Positions 8,179-17,567 of a stretch of 58,486 nt of DNA are shown here, one piece after another. Location: positions 1 to 58,486 of the forward strand of contig PMNA01000022.1 of assembly GCA_003162055.1 (NCBI GenBank), written 5' to 3'. The notes under the pieces are model-generated. The model saw only the letters and a list, made by a program, of their open reading frames with translations. It had not been told where the DNA came from and made no database searches. The DNA is from Actinomycetota bacterium (GTDB lineage: Bacteria > Actinomycetota > Thermoleophilia > Gaiellales > Gaiellaceae). How positions within the stretch are numbered: position 1 is the stretch's first letter; every line of letters starts with the position of its first letter. The position numbers and the translations under genes were made by a program.

Positions 8179-9237
8179 TCAGAGCGAGAGCAGCGCGCGC
8201 ACTCTGGAGCTGACGTCCGTGACGAATTCGCTGCTCCTGCAGGTGCCGCCGAGGTCGGCAGTGCGCACGCCGGCCTGAATAGCGTCCAGACAAGCCTGGC
8301 GAATCGCATCTCCGGCCGCCTTCATCGTCTCGTCTCCGTGCGAGAGAAGCGCCGCAGCAGCGAGAATCATCGCCAGTGGATTGGCCGTGTCTTTCCCGAG
8401 CAAGGTCGGTGCCGTGCCGTGCGGTGCCTCGGCCATCAGGCGCACGGGAACGTAGTCTTCGTCGAGCGCCGCGACCAGCGATTCCGCTCCCGCGATCGAT
8501 CCGAACATCGGTAAGACGAGGTCGGAGAGGATATCGCCGTCGCGGTTGAGCGCCGGAATTACCAGCGGCCCTTCCTCGACGGTGAGTAGCAGCGCGAAAG
8601 TCGCATCGATTAATTGCGGCTCGTAGGCGACGTCGGGATGCCTTTCCGCCGCCGCATCGAGCTCTTCTTTGAACATTCCCTCGTAAACCGGGCTGACGGT
8701 GAACTTTGGGCCGCCGAAAACCGTTGCGCCCATGTGCTCGGCCTCGCGGAAGGAGAATTCGGCGACCGCATGGCAGATGCGGCGCTCGATGCGCTCCTTC
8801 CGATAGGCGACCTCGGCGCCGCCTTCGCCCTCGCGCCATTCCTCGGCACCGTAGGCGTCGCCGACCGCCATTCTCACGACCGAGATCGGCGCTTGAATCT
8901 TCGTGACCGGCTCTACACCGGGTATTCGCCGCCCGGTGCGGACGATTACCTCGGCGCCGATCTCCTCGCGCAGGATGCGGTTTGGCGAACCGACGTCGCC
9001 GGGCTTCTCGGGCGTGATCGTCGGCGCCTTCAGGCCCAGGCCGAGCGCGCGGATGGCGGCGGCGGCTTCCGACACGACCGCGTTGGCGCTGGCACGCCGG
9101 TTAGCGAGCGACAGATCAAAGCGTTGCAGCTCCAGATCGAAGCCGATTACCTCGGGCGCGAGCAGCCGCAGCGTCTGCTCCAGCAGCTCCCGCCCGGTCT
9201 CGTCGCCTTCGAGTACGGCTAAGGATCGTTTCTGCAC
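8179..9237 (-). CDS. Isocitrate/isopropylmalate dehydrogenase family, probably isocitrate dehydrogenase
   Basis: A 352-residue beta-decarboxylating dehydrogenase. The phosphate/substrate loop reads GSPNRILREEIG, and S-P-N-x-x-L-R is the arrangement seen in eukaryotic-type NADP isocitrate dehydrogenases. It is followed by IVRTGRRIPGV and an RMAVGDAYGAEEWREG segment. The metal-binding part has NRDGDILSDLVLPMFGSIAG, and the cofactor side has EAPHGTAPTLLGKDTANPLA. Length and motifs favour isocitrate dehydrogenase, but a homoisocitrate or tartrate/malate-type substrate is not excluded. It is adjacent to the transhydrogenase genes, which would fit NADPH balance (inference). Confidence 0.8.
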   Translation of the reverse strand: MQKRSLAVLEGDETGRELLEQTLRLLAPEVIGFDLELQRFDLSLANRRASANAVVSEAAAAIRALGLGLKAPTITPEKPGDVGSPNRILREEIGAEVIVRTGRRIPGVEPVTKIQAPISVVRMAVGDAYGAEEWREGEGGAEVAYRKERIERRICHAVAEFSFREAEHMGATVFGGPKFTVSPVYEGMFKEELDAAAERHPDVAYEPQLIDATFALLLTVEEGPLVIPALNRDGDILSDLVLPMFGSIAGAESLVAALDEDYVPVRLMAEAPHGTAPTLLGKDTANPLAMILAAAALLSHGDETMKAAGDAIRQACLDAIQAGVRTADLGGTCRSSEFVTDVSSRVRALLSL

Positions 9238-9333
9238 GGCGCCATCGTAGCGGTCTCGCCGACGCGAATCTCTTTCCTCTTGCCATTACGTGCCGTTGGT
9301 AGGCACTAGGTTGCGCTCGAAAATACCCGTAGA

Positions 9334-9359
9334 GCCTATTAGTTTCCAATGCCTATTAG
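9334..9359 (+). repeat. Direct repeat GCCTATTAG upstream of the zinc-ribbon gene
   Basis: GCCTATTAG occurs at 9334-9342 and again at 9351-9359, a 17-bp period, inside a stretch that is only about 43% G+C by hand count (9301-9480). This fits a regulator-binding site upstream of the 9488 gene. Confidence 0.45.
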
Positions 9360-9426
9360 CCGTAAGGCGAATACACGAACCGGTCAACACAGAAGTATCT
9401 GCCTTCGAAGTAATGAATGGAAAGCG

Positions 9427-9454
9427 TTCACTAACTGGTGGTTTTCGCTACGAT
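9427..9454 (+). promoter_or_regulatory. Putative promoter of the zinc-ribbon protein gene
   Basis: A -35-like TTCACT (9427-9432) lies 16 bp from a -10-like TACGAT (9449-9454). The start GTG at 9488 is preceded by a strong ribosome site TAGGAGG (9476-9482). This is one of the few conventional leader arrangements in the window. Confidence 0.45.
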
Positions 9455-9487
9455 AAATGGGTTGTTCAAATTAAGTAGGAGGATTTC

Positions 9488-9685
9488 GTGGCTCGAAAAA
9501 CTGTTCTTGTGTGCGATAGCTGTAATAAAGAGATCGACGAAGGCAAGGGAGCTACGCTTCGCTTGACCTATGCGGATGCGCGGCGCGGTGCGAAGCAGGC
9601 CGACCTTTGCGAGGTTTGCGCGCAAAGTCTGCCCGGGCATCCGGTCGCCCGTCGCGGTCGCCGCCCCAAGAGCGCTACCGCCTAA
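9488..9685 (+). CDS. Zinc-ribbon mini-protein with AT-hook-like tail
   Basis: A 65-residue protein with two CxxC pairs (Cys9/Cys12 and Cys41/Cys44) that should form one zinc ribbon. Its C-terminal segment RRGRRPK (residues 55-61) resembles an AT-hook, the R-G-R core also used by actinobacterial Lsr2. I recall close relatives in actinobacteria annotated only as hypothetical. The gene has a strong Shine-Dalgarno sequence and a markedly AT-rich upstream region, the kind of DNA an AT-hook would bind. DNA binding and autoregulation are therefore plausible but inferred. Confidence 0.75.
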   Translation: MARKTVLVCDSCNKEIDEGKGATLRLTYADARRGAKQADLCEVCAQSLPGHPVARRGRRPKSATA

Positions 9686-9797
9686 AGCAGAGCCTTATTC
9701 CGGGTGTCGATGAGGGACGGCTAGCCGTCCCTCATCTCGTTTGGGCACGACTCGGCCGCCGCGACGGGATGAAGACCGTAGCCCGGCGGTCGCGGAC

Positions 9798-9803
9798 TAC
9801 GAT
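9798..9803 (+). promoter_or_regulatory. -10-like TACGAT, leaderless start of addB-like gene
   Basis: TACGAT ends six bases before the GTG at 9810, the spacing expected when transcription begins at the start codon itself. Confidence 0.45.
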
Positions 9804-9809
9804 GAACCG

Positions 9810-12791
9810 GTGCCGCTGAATCTTCTCGTCGGGCCGGCCAATGCCGGCAAGGTGGAACGACTGCTCGAGCAGTATTCGGCAGTGCTCGACCGACGCCCCT
9901 TCCTGGTCGTTCCCACCGTCGGCGATATCACGCGATTGCAGCGAGATCTACTCCGTCGATCGCCCGCGCTGTTTGCCGGAAAGGTCGGCACTTTCGACGA
10001 CCTTTTTCGGGAGCTCGCGGAGCACGAGAGCGCGCGCACCCGTCTGAGCGATGCGCAGCGCCGGTTGCTCGTGCGCTCGCTACTCGATCGAGCGCAGCTC
10101 GGTTCCTTCTCGCGCTCGGCTCGATTTGGCGGCTTCGTCGACGCGTTGGTGGAGGGAATTGCCGAGCTCGAATCGGCGCTGGTCGAGCCCGGTCTGGTGG
10201 AGGGAGATCTGGGCTCGCTTTATTCGCTTTATCTCGACGAGTTGAAGCGTCTCGACCTCGCCGATCGCGAGCTCGAGCGCTGGCTGGTGGTCGAGCAGAT
10301 GGCGACGGAGCCCGATACCTGGCCTGCTGAGCGCCCGCTCTTCGTACATGGCTTCGAGGACCTGACCGGCGCGCAGTGGCGCCTGCTCGATCTGCTCGCG
10401 GCGCGCGCGGAGGTCAGCGTGGCGCTTCCCTACGAGGCGGGGCGGGCCGCCTTCGCCGCGCTCGCCCGCACTCAGCAGGAGCTTGCTCGTCGCGCCTCGG
10501 GACGGATAAGCGAGCTTCCGGCGCGCTCGAGCGAGTACGCCCAGCCGGCGCTGGCCTTTGTCGAGCGCAGGCTGTTCGAGCCCGGCGACGCGGAGGCGCC
10601 GGCGATCGAGGGCGCCGTTCGTTTCCTCGAGGCCTCGGGCGCACGGGCGACCTTCGAGCTGGTCGCCGAGGAGGCGCTGGCGCTACTCAGGCAGGGTGTC
10701 GAGGCCGAAGAGATCGCCGTCATCTGCCCCTCGCTCGAGCGCCGCAGAGCTTCGCTCGAGACGGCTTTTACGACCTTCGGGCTTCCCTACGCGCTCGAAG
10801 GCCGGGTCAAACTGGCCCAGCTTCCCTTCGGGCACGCGCTCTGCGGACTGCTTCGCTTCGTCTGGCTCGGCGGCGGGCGCTCGGATCTCTTCTCCTTCGT
10901 CCGCTCGCCCTACTCGGAAGTGACCCGTGCGAGCGCCGACTATCTCGAAGGAAGGCTACGTGGCCGCGGGATACACAGTCCAGGTCGAATCGAATCGGAG
11001 TTGATCTCGCTCAGGAACGGGCGGCGGCTGACCGATCTGGAGCTGCTCGAGGCAGCCGACTCATCGCTTCAGGTCGTGCGCGAGTTGAGCACGTTGATGC
11101 TGAAGCGAGCCTCTGGCCTCGAGAGCCCGCCCGTCTCCGAGCGAGCGCGCCTCGAGCTGCGCGCGCACGAAAGCGTCCGCGCCCTCCTGGACGAGCTGGA
11201 GAGCTGGCAGGAGTTGAGCGGGCAAGCGCTCGGGCGCGACGATCTGGTGGCGGCGCTGGAACGTGCCTCCGTCTCGATCGGCTCGGCGGACGAGCCTGAC
11301 CGCGTCGTCGTCAGCGATCTTCTCCAGGCGCGCGCGCGCCGGTTCAAGGTTGTCTTCGTGGTCGGGCTGGAGGAGGGCAGTCTTCCGCGCCGCTCCCCGC
11401 AGCACGAGCTACTCGGCGACGAGGCGCGCGAGAAGCTGGAGCAGAAGATGATCACGCCGCCGCCGGCGGATCAGCTGGAGCACGACCGCTTTCTCTTCTA
11501 CAATGCCTGCACGCGCCCTTACGAGAGGCTCTATCTGGTGCGCGAGTCGGCCAGCGGAGAGGGCTCACCCCATCAGGCCAGCCCGTTCTGGGAGGAGCTG
11601 CGCGATCTGTTCCCCGCCGACGAGGTGGAACGCTGGACGAAGCGCCGCTCGCTCTCACGGCTGGTCTGGGAGGATCCCGCCGGGGCGCCGAGCGAGCGCG
11701 AGCGACTGCGCTCGCTGGCTGCGCTGGCCTCCTCGCAGTCCGCACAGGCCCTCGCGCTGGCCCGGGTGAACGGTTGGGAGCGGCAACTCGAGCGCGCTCT
11801 GCATGCTTTCGAGCGGCCGACGGCGCTGGTCAACCCGGCGGTGCTCGACGAGATGCGGGCGCGCGGCACCTTCTCGGTCACCGAGCTGGAGGCCTTCGGC
11901 ACCTGCTCGCAGATGTGGTTCGTCGAGCGCGTCGTCTCACCGCGCGAGATCGACGGCGAGATCGACGCGAAACTGCGCGGCTCGACCGCCCACCAGACTC
12001 TCTACCGCTTCTACTCGGGCTTGCCGAAGCGCTTCGGCGCCGACCGGGTCGAGGACGGCAGGCTCGACGAACAGCTCGAGTTCCTGCGCGAGTGCCTGAC
12101 GGATGCGATCTCGAGCCAGGTGCGGTTGGAGCTCGACGAGCTGGAGCTGAGGGAGCTGGACGCGGGGCTCTGGCGCGACCTCGAGCAGTTCATCAGGGGC
12201 GAGGCAAAATCGCAATTGCCACTGGTACCGAAGCGCTTCGAGGTCGGATTTGGCAGCGAGCGCTCTGCGGCGGAGCTGAAGCGCGGCCTCGACCTCGGTG
12301 AGCTCACCGTCTCGGGGAAGATCGACCGCATCGACCTCGACCCCTTCGCCGCCCGCGGCCTGGTGCAGGACTACAAGTCGGGCCGGACGGCCCAGTCGGC
12401 CGTCCAGATCGAGGCGGAGCTGAAGCTCCAGCTGCCGCTCTATCTGCTCGTGCTCAGAGACCTGATCGGAGTCGAGCCGCTCGGCGGCGTTTATCGGGCG
12501 CTGGCCGGCGAACGGCCTACGCGCGGGCTTCTGCGCGCCTCGGCGCGCGAGGACGGCGTGCCCGGTTTCGTCGGTAACGACTACCTCGAAGATGAGGAGT
12601 TCTGGGCCAAGGTCGAATGGGCGGCGGCGACCGCGCGCACCTTCGCCGGCCGCATCCGTTCGGGCGACGTGCGGCACGATCCGCTCGGGCTGGACGTGGG
12701 CCCGCGCGAGACGAACGGAAATCGGACCGAGCGGGGCCGCTGCCCGAGCTGGTGCCAGCTCGCGCCGCTTTGCCGGGTGGCGAGAAGATGA
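9810..12791 (+). CDS. AddB-like helicase/nuclease subunit with C-terminal Fe-S-type nuclease
   Basis: A 993-residue RecB-family nuclease of the AddB type, a likely partner of the next gene in double-strand-break end resection. It begins with a degenerate Walker A, GPANAGKVE, lacking the Ser/Thr after Lys, so ATP hydrolysis by this subunit is doubtful. A late helicase-like motif (VVFVVGLEEGSLPRRSPQ) remains. The C-terminal nuclease has GKIDRIDLDPF and GLVQDYKSGR, the PD-(D/E)xK core. Four cysteines, one in FGTCSQMWF before the nuclease and three in CPSWCQLAPLC at the end, match the iron-sulfur staple of AddB and Dna2. GTG 9810 was chosen for the leaderless -10 and homologous N-terminus. It overlaps the next gene by 4 bp. 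Confidence 0.82.
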   Translation: MPLNLLVGPANAGKVERLLEQYSAVLDRRPFLVVPTVGDITRLQRDLLRRSPALFAGKVGTFDDLFRELAEHESARTRLSDAQRRLLVRSLLDRAQLGSFSRSARFGGFVDALVEGIAELESALVEPGLVEGDLGSLYSLYLDELKRLDLADRELERWLVVEQMATEPDTWPAERPLFVHGFEDLTGAQWRLLDLLAARAEVSVALPYEAGRAAFAALARTQQELARRASGRISELPARSSEYAQPALAFVERRLFEPGDAEAPAIEGAVRFLEASGARATFELVAEEALALLRQGVEAEEIAVICPSLERRRASLETAFTTFGLPYALEGRVKLAQLPFGHALCGLLRFVWLGGGRSDLFSFVRSPYSEVTRASADYLEGRLRGRGIHSPGRIESELISLRNGRRLTDLELLEAADSSLQVVRELSTLMLKRASGLESPPVSERARLELRAHESVRALLDELESWQELSGQALGRDDLVAALERASVSIGSADEPDRVVVSDLLQARARRFKVVFVVGLEEGSLPRRSPQHELLGDEAREKLEQKMITPPPADQLEHDRFLFYNACTRPYERLYLVRESASGEGSPHQASPFWEELRDLFPADEVERWTKRRSLSRLVWEDPAGAPSERERLRSLAALASSQSAQALALARVNGWERQLERALHAFERPTALVNPAVLDEMRARGTFSVTELEAFGTCSQMWFVERVVSPREIDGEIDAKLRGSTAHQTLYRFYSGLPKRFGADRVEDGRLDEQLEFLRECLTDAISSQVRLELDELELRELDAGLWRDLEQFIRGEAKSQLPLVPKRFEVGFGSERSAAELKRGLDLGELTVSGKIDRIDLDPFAARGLVQDYKSGRTAQSAVQIEAELKLQLPLYLLVLRDLIGVEPLGGVYRALAGERPTRGLLRASAREDGVPGFVGNDYLEDEEFWAKVEWAAATARTFAGRIRSGDVRHDPLGLDVGPRETNGNRTERGRCPSWCQLAPLCRVARR

Positions 12792-15700
12792 GCGCGCGCA
12801 CTCCCAATCCGGAGCAGCAGCTCGCGATCGAGGCCTCCGGGCGAGTCTTCGTCTCGGCCGGCGCCGGCACGGGCAAGACGATGGTGCTGGTCGAGCGTTT
12901 CTGTCGCGCGGTGATCGAGCGCGGGCTCGCGGTCGACTCGCTGCTCGTGATCACCTACACCGATCGCGCCGCCGGTGAGCTGCGCAGCCGTATCCGAGCG
13001 GCTCTGCACGAGAAGGGACGTTCCGATCTCGCCCGCGAGCTCGACGGCGCCTGGATCTCGACCATCCACGGCTTCTGCAGCCGACTTCTGCGCCAGAACG
13101 CCGTGGCCGCCGGCGCCGATCCGCATTTCCGCGTGCTCGACGCCGAGCAGGCGCTGGTGCTGGGGCGCGAGGCGTTCGCCGCTGCCCTGACGGAGTTCTG
13201 CGCGAACGGCGACTCGGAAAGGATGACGCTCGTCGTCTCGTATGGGCGCCGCGGGCTGGAGCGGATGATCGTCTCGGCACACGAGACGCTACGCTCGGCC
13301 GGACGGGCGCTCGAGCTCGATCTCTCCGCCCCGTCGTCCCGGGCCGAGTCCGAAACCTCCCTGAGATCGGAGGCCGAGGCGCTCGCCGCCGATGCCGAGG
13401 CGCCCGAGCAAGCACGATTCGCCGCCCGCGACCTGCTCGAGCTGCTCGACGCGCATTCGGACGCCGACGCTCTTCTCCATCTGGACGCCTTCAAGCTCAG
13501 GAAGTCCGCGCGAACGGAGGGCTATGAACAGGCCAGGAAGGTGCTCGAGCAATCGGCCTGGGACGAGCTGGCGCTCAGCGACCGCGATCTGCTGCAGGAA
13601 TTGCTACTTGGCTTCGATCGCGCCTACCGGGAGGCCAAGGATGCCGCCTCGGCGCTCGACTTCGAGGATCTGCAGCTCTACACGCGCGACCTGCTGAAGA
13701 GCGACGCGCAGGTGCTGGAGCGCGAGCGGCTGCGTTTCCGCTCGCTGATGGTGGACGAGTTCCAGGACACGAACCGGCTGCAGTGCGAGATCATCGACCT
13801 GCTCGCGGGCGAGGTGGGCGCGGCTTCCTCGGCCGGCGCCGGCGGGGTCGAGGAGCTGTTCTTCGTCGGGGACGAGTTCCAGTCGATCTACCGCTTCCGC
13901 CACGCCGACGTCGACGTCTTCCGCGGGCGCCGTGATCAGGACGGCGAGCAGGTGCGTAATCTGACGCTCAACTACCGCTCGCGCCCGCAGGTGCTGGGCG
14001 TTATCAACCACCTCTTTGCTCCGGACTTCGGCAAGAGCTTCCAACCGCTCCAGGCGGCGAAAGAGTTTCCCGCTCCGGAGGGCCCGGTCGTCGAGCTGCT
14101 GGTGACCGACAAGGCAAGCTACGGCGCGGCGAGCGACTGGCGTGGCGCCGAGGCTCGCCACATCGCCGCGCGCCTGAACGAGCTGGTGCAAAGCGGCGAG
14201 GCCGCCCCCGGTGAGATCGTCCTGCTCTTCGCCGCCGGTACCGATTCCGAGCTGTACGAGCGCGAGTTGCGGGCGCTCGGCCTTCCCACCTACCGCGCCA
14301 CCGGCCGCGGCTACTACGGCCAGCAGCAGGTGCTCGACCTGCTCGCCTACCTGCGCCTGCTGCACAACCGCTACGACGACGAGGCGCTCTGCAGCGTGCT
14401 CGCCTCGCCGTTTGTCGGAGTCTCCAACGACGCCCTCTTCCTGCTCAGGCGTAACGCGCCCAGGCGCCCGCTCTACTGCGGCCTCGAGCGCGGTTTGCCG
14501 CCGGGCCTCGAGACCGGCGACGAGCGCCTCTTCCGCGCCTTCCGCCAGCGCTACGAGCGCCTGGCCGCCGCCTCGGAGGTGCTACCTACCGAGCAGCTCT
14601 GCGAGCAGATCGTCCGCGAGCACGACTACGACCTGGCGCTCCTGGCGCAGTGGGACGGGCGCCAGCGCTACGCGAATGTGCGCAAGCTGGCGCGGATGGC
14701 GCGCTCCTTCGAAGAGCTGCGTGGGCCCGACATCGAGGGCTTCGTTCGCTTCGTCACCGACCTCGGCGCCGCCGGCGCCTCGGCTCAGGAGGCGCCGGCC
14801 GAAGAGGAGGGCTCCGACTCGATACGGCTGCTCACCATCCACGCCGCCAAGGGGCTGGAGTTCAAGGTCGTCGTCGTTGCCGATGCCGGCCGCTCGAAGC
14901 CCCGTTCCTCATTCGATGAGGTCCTCTGCCTGCCGGACGGGCGGCTTGGATTCCGCGTCGCCGATCCGAGCGGCGGCAAGCGACGTTCCGCTCTCGGCTA
15001 CGAGCAGCTGCACGAGATCGACATCGAGCAGGAGGAAGCCGAAAGGCGCCGTCTCTACTACGTGGCGATGACCCGCGCGCAGGAGCGCCTGCTCGTCTCC
15101 GGGGCGGCTGATCCGGACGACCTCGGCGGCGAGACGCCGATCGAATGGATTCTCGGGCAGCTCGGCCCGGATGTGCTCGAGGGCGCGGAGGAGCCGAAGG
15201 AGATCGCCTGCGGCGAGTCGAGCGTCATCGTGCGCCTCGATCGCTTCGCGCCTCAGGACGAGCAGCCCGAGCCCGCTGGCCACGAGGAGATCTACGACGA
15301 AGGGCAACTTCTGCTTTTCCAGCACAGCCGGGCAGTGGAGCTCGCGCCCGACGCCAAGCTGGAGCCGCTCGCTCTGATCGCGCCGCCGCCGCTCTATCGT
15401 CCCAGGCGACTTTCCTACAGCGGGTTGAGGCAATTCGAGAGCTGCTCCTATCGCTTCTTCGCCGAGCGCGTCTGTGGCATGAAGTCGCTACCGCGTCCCG
15501 CCGCCAAGGAAGGCGCCGGCCTGGCCGCGACCGAGCTCGGAAGCGCTGTGCACGAGTTGCTCGAGCAGATCGACCTGCGCGCCCCGAAATCGCCGGCGCC
15601 CGCGGAGATCGAGCAAGACGTGCGCTCGCGCTATCCCGCGGCGAGCGACGAAGAGCTGGAGCGAATCGGGCGCTTCGTGGCCAACTACTGCGACTCGAAG

Positions 15701-16186
15701 CTGGCCCAGCGCGTGGCGCAGCTGCCGGAGCCGCAAACCGAGCTCAGCTTCGTCTTCGAGCAGGGCGAGGTGCTGTTGAACGGCTTCCTCGACGTCGTCT
15801 CCCTCTCCGACGGGAAGGCCTTCGTGCTCGATTACAAGACGAACCGCATCGATCGCGAGCTGGAGGAGATCGTGGCCGACGACTACCGCATCCAGCGCCT
15901 CGTCTACGCGCTCGCCTGCCTGCGCGCCGGCTACGAGGAGGTGGAGATCGCCTACGCCTTCCTCGAGCAGCCCGATGCGGTCGTCAGCGCCAGCTATCAG
16001 GCCGCCGACGCGGAGAAACTGGAGCGCGAGCTGGACGAGGTGCTCGAGCGCGTCGCCGCCGCTGAGTTCTCCCCGACTCCGAGCGCGTTTACCTGCTCGG
16101 ACTGTCCGGCGAATGGCGTCGTCTGTGCAGGGATGGATCTGCCTGGCGCTCCGCCGAGGCTCGCCGCGGTTCCTGCCGGGAGTTGA
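12788..16186 (+). CDS. AddA-like UvrD-family helicase/nuclease
   Basis: A 1132-residue superfamily 1A helicase fused to a RecB-like nuclease. It should be the motor of an AddAB/AdnAB-like complex. Motifs in order are SAGAGTGKT (Walker A, near residue 25), SLLVITYTDRAAGELR, LMVDEFQDTN (Walker B), FFVGDEFQSIYRFRHAD, LTLNYRSRPQV, TIHAAKGLEFKVVVV and RLYYVAMTRAQERLLVSG. The nuclease core is GFLDVVSLSDGKAF with VLDYKTN. Unusually it also has a cysteine set, one in FESCSYRFF and three in CSDCPANGVVC, so this subunit too may hold an iron-sulfur cluster. ATG 12788 overlaps the upstream stop. Confidence 0.85.
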   Translation: MSARTPNPEQQLAIEASGRVFVSAGAGTGKTMVLVERFCRAVIERGLAVDSLLVITYTDRAAGELRSRIRAALHEKGRSDLARELDGAWISTIHGFCSRLLRQNAVAAGADPHFRVLDAEQALVLGREAFAAALTEFCANGDSERMTLVVSYGRRGLERMIVSAHETLRSAGRALELDLSAPSSRAESETSLRSEAEALAADAEAPEQARFAARDLLELLDAHSDADALLHLDAFKLRKSARTEGYEQARKVLEQSAWDELALSDRDLLQELLLGFDRAYREAKDAASALDFEDLQLYTRDLLKSDAQVLERERLRFRSLMVDEFQDTNRLQCEIIDLLAGEVGAASSAGAGGVEELFFVGDEFQSIYRFRHADVDVFRGRRDQDGEQVRNLTLNYRSRPQVLGVINHLFAPDFGKSFQPLQAAKEFPAPEGPVVELLVTDKASYGAASDWRGAEARHIAARLNELVQSGEAAPGEIVLLFAAGTDSELYERELRALGLPTYRATGRGYYGQQQVLDLLAYLRLLHNRYDDEALCSVLASPFVGVSNDALFLLRRNAPRRPLYCGLERGLPPGLETGDERLFRAFRQRYERLAAASEVLPTEQLCEQIVREHDYDLALLAQWDGRQRYANVRKLARMARSFEELRGPDIEGFVRFVTDLGAAGASAQEAPAEEEGSDSIRLLTIHAAKGLEFKVVVVADAGRSKPRSSFDEVLCLPDGRLGFRVADPSGGKRRSALGYEQLHEIDIEQEEAERRRLYYVAMTRAQERLLVSGAADPDDLGGETPIEWILGQLGPDVLEGAEEPKEIACGESSVIVRLDRFAPQDEQPEPAGHEEIYDEGQLLLFQHSRAVELAPDAKLEPLALIAPPPLYRPRRLSYSGLRQFESCSYRFFAERVCGMKSLPRPAAKEGAGLAATELGSAVHELLEQIDLRAPKSPAPAEIEQDVRSRYPAASDEELERIGRFVANYCDSKLAQRVAQLPEPQTELSFVFEQGEVLLNGFLDVVSLSDGKAFVLDYKTNRIDRELEEIVADDYRIQRLVYALACLRAGYEEVEIAYAFLEQPDAVVSASYQAADAEKLERELDEVLERVAAAEFSPTPSAFTCSDCPANGVVCAGMDLPGAPPRLAAVPAGS

Positions 16187-16190
16187 GGCA

Positions 16191-16862
16191 GTGGCGCCGC
16201 GCGACTACACGCTCGAGGCCAGGCGTCGGCGGGCGCCCGCCAAGAAGCGGATCGAACCGATCATCGAACGGCTCGCGGCCGAGCACCCCGATGCGGCGAT
16301 CGCGCTCAGCTTCGCGAGCGACGTCGAGCTACTGGTCGCCGTAATGCTCTCGGCCCAGACCACCGACGCGAACGTGAACGGCGTCACAGAACGTCTCTTT
16401 CGCAAGTACCACCGCCCCGAGGACTACCTCGCCGTCCCGATCGAACAGCTCGAGCAGGACGTCTACGCGGCCGGCTTCTACCGCCAGAAGGCGCGCTCGA
16501 TTCAGGGCTCGATGCGGATGCTGGTCGAGGACTACGAAGGACGGGTGCCACGCACGATTTCCGAACTAGTTCGCCTGCCCGGGGTCGCGCGCAAGACGGC
16601 CAACGTCGTCGCGTCCGAACTGGGCGAGGCGCAGGGCATCGTTGTTGACACCCACGTCCGGCGCCTGGCGCAAAGGCTTGCCCTGACGCGCGAGCAGGAT
16701 CCGGTCAAGATCGAGCGCGACCTAATCAAGCTCGTGCCGCGCGAGAGCTGGCGCCTCTTCCCGCATCTGCTGATCTGGCACGGCAGGCGCGTTTGCGATG
16801 CGAGGCGCCCGGCCTGCGAGCGCTGCGTGGTGGCGGATCTTTGTCCCTCGAGTCGGGCCTGA
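16191..16862 (+). CDS. nth: Endonuclease III
   Basis: A 223-residue bifunctional DNA glycosylase/AP lyase that removes oxidised pyrimidines. The helix-hairpin-helix LPGVARKTANVV carries the catalytic lysine, VDTHVRRLAQRL the catalytic aspartate, and the C-terminus the [4Fe-4S] pattern C-x6-C-x2-C-x5-C (in CDARRPACERCVVADLC). I chose GTG 16191, 4 bp after the helicase stop, with GGGAG about 10 bp upstream. Earlier in-frame codons read through the helicase end. Position after addAB-like genes makes a DNA-repair cluster. Confidence 0.95.
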   Translation: MAPRDYTLEARRRRAPAKKRIEPIIERLAAEHPDAAIALSFASDVELLVAVMLSAQTTDANVNGVTERLFRKYHRPEDYLAVPIEQLEQDVYAAGFYRQKARSIQGSMRMLVEDYEGRVPRTISELVRLPGVARKTANVVASELGEAQGIVVDTHVRRLAQRLALTREQDPVKIERDLIKLVPRESWRLFPHLLIWHGRRVCDARRPACERCVVADLCPSSRA

Positions 16863-16868
16863 TCGGGA

Positions 16869-17321
16869 CTAGGCGCCGATACCCGGCGAAAAGGCCACCA
16901 GCAGCCCGCCGTCGTCGTCATAGGCCGGGAACAGGTCGCAAATAACCGGCTTCCTGTGTCCGCTTCGCGCTCGCAAGATCATCGGCTCACCGAGCCGCCG
17001 CACGCCCCACTCGAGCGCCAGCGCCACGGGATCCTGTTCGCTCGCGGGCTCGAGCCCCAATCCTTCGCGCACGTCGCGCCCGAGCAGGTCGTCCTCCTCG
17101 TAGCCGGTCAGCTCGAATACGCCGCGCCCGACGGCGATCACGCGCGCCTCCTGGTCGCAGGTCACGAGACCCGTGTTCGGGCCCGGGTAGTAGTCGTCCA
17201 TCAGCTCGAACAGGAAGCCGAAGCCGCAGCTGTGGCAGGCGACCGGCTCGTCGGAAAAGCCCTCGACGCCGTCCACGTCGACCGAGCGCTGCTTGCAGTT
17301 GGGGCAGATGTAGATGGGCAC
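16869..17321 (-). CDS. Zinc-ribbon/PAS domain protein
   Basis: A 150-residue soluble protein. The first 35 residues have two CxxC pairs (ICPNCKQRS and ACHSCGFGF), a probable zinc ribbon. The remainder looks like a PAS sensor domain, with the characteristic GVFELTGYEEDDLLGRDV segment and LRARSGHRKPV near the end. There is no output domain, so it may sense a ligand or redox state and act through protein contact. The GTG at 17321 (VPIYICPNC) is chosen because the in-frame sequence upstream is low-complexity and Ser/Pro-rich. Confidence 0.65.
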   Translation of the reverse strand: MPIYICPNCKQRSVDVDGVEGFSDEPVACHSCGFGFLFELMDDYYPGPNTGLVTCDQEARVIAVGRGVFELTGYEEDDLLGRDVREGLGLEPASEQDPVALALEWGVRRLGEPMILRARSGHRKPVICDLFPAYDDDGGLLVAFSPGIGA

Positions 17322-17539
17322 GGGTTGATCGTATCGGTGCCGGGTCGGGTGAGAGCGCGCGTCGGTCAGGGGTGGGCGGTTTGGAGTTGGCGAGCGCTTG
17401 TTCTGCTTTCGGCACGGGTGCGTTTCACACGAGTGCGTTGTTCGGAAATAGGCTCGCGGTGGGGAGGAGGTTGGGCTGCCTGTGCTCGAGCGGGCGCTAG
17501 AGCAAGCGAGGCGCCGAAGATGTCTTGGTCTCAGGGATC

Positions 17540-17567
17540 TTGACTTGCTCGGTCGGCAAGGTACTAT
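17540..17567 (+). promoter_or_regulatory. padR promoter
   Basis: TTGACT at 17540-17545 and TACTAT at 17562-17567 are separated by 16 bp, a good housekeeping-type promoter. The -10 lies inside the operator palindrome. Confidence 0.65.

Noticed and set aside
9290..9478. Sixty-two-codon frame in the AT-rich leader
   Set aside because: It covers the promoter and repeat region, has no ribosome site and no protein character.
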